A DNA stretch of 64,000 nt, from assembly GCA_016721305.1 (NCBI GenBank), contig JADKIH010000012.1:1-64000 (forward strand). Direction: 5' to 3'. A model generated the notes under the pieces. It was not told the DNA's origin. It searched no databases and was given only the letters and a program-made list of their open reading frames with translations. This DNA comes from Bacteroidota bacterium (lineage in GTDB: Bacteria; Bacteroidota; Bacteroidia; AKYH767-A; 2013-40CM-41-45). The position numbers were made by a program, and so were the translations under genes. Positions within the stretch are counted from its first letter, which is position 1; the number at the start of each line of letters is the position of its first letter. Shown here piece by piece: positions 63,285-64,000 of the stretch.

Positions 63285-64000
63285 TTGGACCCCGGTAGTT
63301 TACCCTTATCGATTCTCTTACAGGAAACATCTTCCATTCTTAATCCTGACTTTTCGTTTACGATAGGATTCTTTATCGAGTGTATTTCTCTTCTCGCACT
63401 CCTCCTCGTATCAGGATTTATCTCCGGCGCTGAGACAGCATTCTTTGCCATCACTCCTGCCCAGCTCTTCGACTTGAAGGAAAACGGCGTTGGTCGGGCC
63501 AAAGTGGTTTACAATCTCATCGAACGTCCGAAGCGTTTACTGGCAACTCTGCTCATCACAATCAATTTCGTGAACATTGCCATCGTCGTCGTTTCCTCAT
63601 TGATTATTGAAGAACTGTTTCGATTTACACACGCAGAATTAATCGGTTTTCTAATTCAAGTTGTCGCCGTTACTTTCGTCATTGTTCTCTTCTGCGAAGT
63701 AATGCCGAAAGTTTATGCAACACATAATGCCATGCGTACTGCCCTTCGTTCGGTATACATCGTTTTTCTTCTCGATAAAATTTTACGTCCGCTTTCTTCC
63801 TTCCTCCTCTTCTCCACTTCTATTGTCGATAAGCGCATAGGTCAAAAAGGCTACGACGTATCCGTCGACGAGCTGACGCACGCCATCGACATTACCAGCG
63901 ACAAGAGTACGCCGGAAGAAGAAAAGAAAATCCTCAAAGGAATTGCCCGCTTCGGAAATATCGACGTGAAGCAAATCATGAAACCACGCGTCGACGTAGT
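63285..64000 (+). CDS. gldE: gliding motility-associated protein GldE, 5' part
   Basis: CNNM/CorC-type membrane protein, cut by the window end. From TTG 63285 it reads DPGSLPLSILLQETSS, then transmembrane helices (CISLLALLLVSGF; LATLLITINFVNIAIVVVSSLII) with the DUF21 motif SGAETAFFAI, and EVMPKVYATHNA. The C-terminal part starts the cytosolic region with IMKPRVDV before the CBS domains. GldE stabilises the T9SS/gliding lipoprotein GldD. Position directly after ssb supports the name. The start codon is the least certain part; no ATG is in frame upstream. Confidence 0.82.
   Translation, partial: MDPGSLPLSILLQETSSILNPDFSFTIGFFIECISLLALLLVSGFISGAETAFFAITPAQLFDLKENGVGRAKVVYNLIERPKRLLATLLITINFVNIAIVVVSSLIIEELFRFTHAELIGFLIQVVAVTFVIVLFCEVMPKVYATHNAMRTALRSVYIVFLLDKILRPLSSFLLFSTSIVDKRIGQKGYDVSVDELTHAIDITSDKSTPEEEKKILKGIARFGNIDVKQIMKPRVDV

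Overview
The window is chromosomal DNA from a member of the Bacteroidota. Eight predicted proteins end in type IX secretion (T9SS) C-terminal sorting or gliding-type C-terminal domains. Upstream regions carry the Bacteroidota promoter pattern (TTG, 17-20 bp, TAnnTTTG), Shine-Dalgarno sequences are scarce, and the hup-mutY-ssb-gldE order is typical of the phylum. I saw no rRNA, tRNA, CRISPR array or prophage.

Layout. 1-2.6 kb: a GNAT acetyltransferase, an XRE regulator fused to pentapeptide-like repeats, and DUF1801 and DUF2200 proteins. 2.9-6.4 kb: a large frameshifted SBBP-repeat/gliding C-terminal protein. 6.5-9.8 kb: a probable kynU-kmo-PAP2 operon (kynurenine branch of tryptophan degradation). 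9.9-17.2 kb: a TonB-domain/TPR protein, a DNRLRE-type T9SS protein, a GSCFA protein and a DUF2339-DUF3999 envelope pair. 17.4-23.1 kb: two large T9SS proteins, one an Asp-box beta-propeller and one seven FN3 domains plus a phosphoesterase. 24-26 kb: small envelope genes. 26-29 kb: gcvP. 29-33 kb: two related T9SS proteins with strong promoter and terminator signals. 33-37.4 kb: mlaFE-type transporter, a tiny lipoprotein, and feoAB. 37.5-40.7 kb: SprT-like protein, aminotransferase, manC-like gene.

41-52.8 kb is an accessory block. It opens with a REP-associated (Y1/IS200-like) transposase gene between 67-bp inverted repeats. It continues with about a dozen small genes of unrelated function, all on the minus strand: M23 peptidase, DinB, methyltransferase, lipoproteins, 2'-5' RNA ligase-like, a protein ending in an EF-Tu domain III-like module, and several unknowns. 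This stretch contains a dispersed ~75-bp hairpin repeat (six full copies plus partial ones). Three consecutive genes at its right end are each followed by a palindrome whose ends resemble integron attC core sites. No integrase gene is in the window. This block is the best candidate for an undescribed gene-cassette-like system.

53-64 kb returns to core genes: fumC, an ArsC/Spx-like gene, prfB with a programmed +1 frameshift, recX, two SRPBCC genes, rng, a 31-aa basic protein, a TPR protein, hup, mutY, ssb and the 5' part of gldE.

Two features cross the whole window. First, ten genes are broken by single-base changes, mostly losses in short homopolymers, and each can be reconstructed into a coherent family member; consensus sequencing error is the simplest explanation. 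Second, many intergenic gaps hold inverted or tandem repeats built from 7-9 bp quasi-periodic units whose sequence differs from locus to locus.
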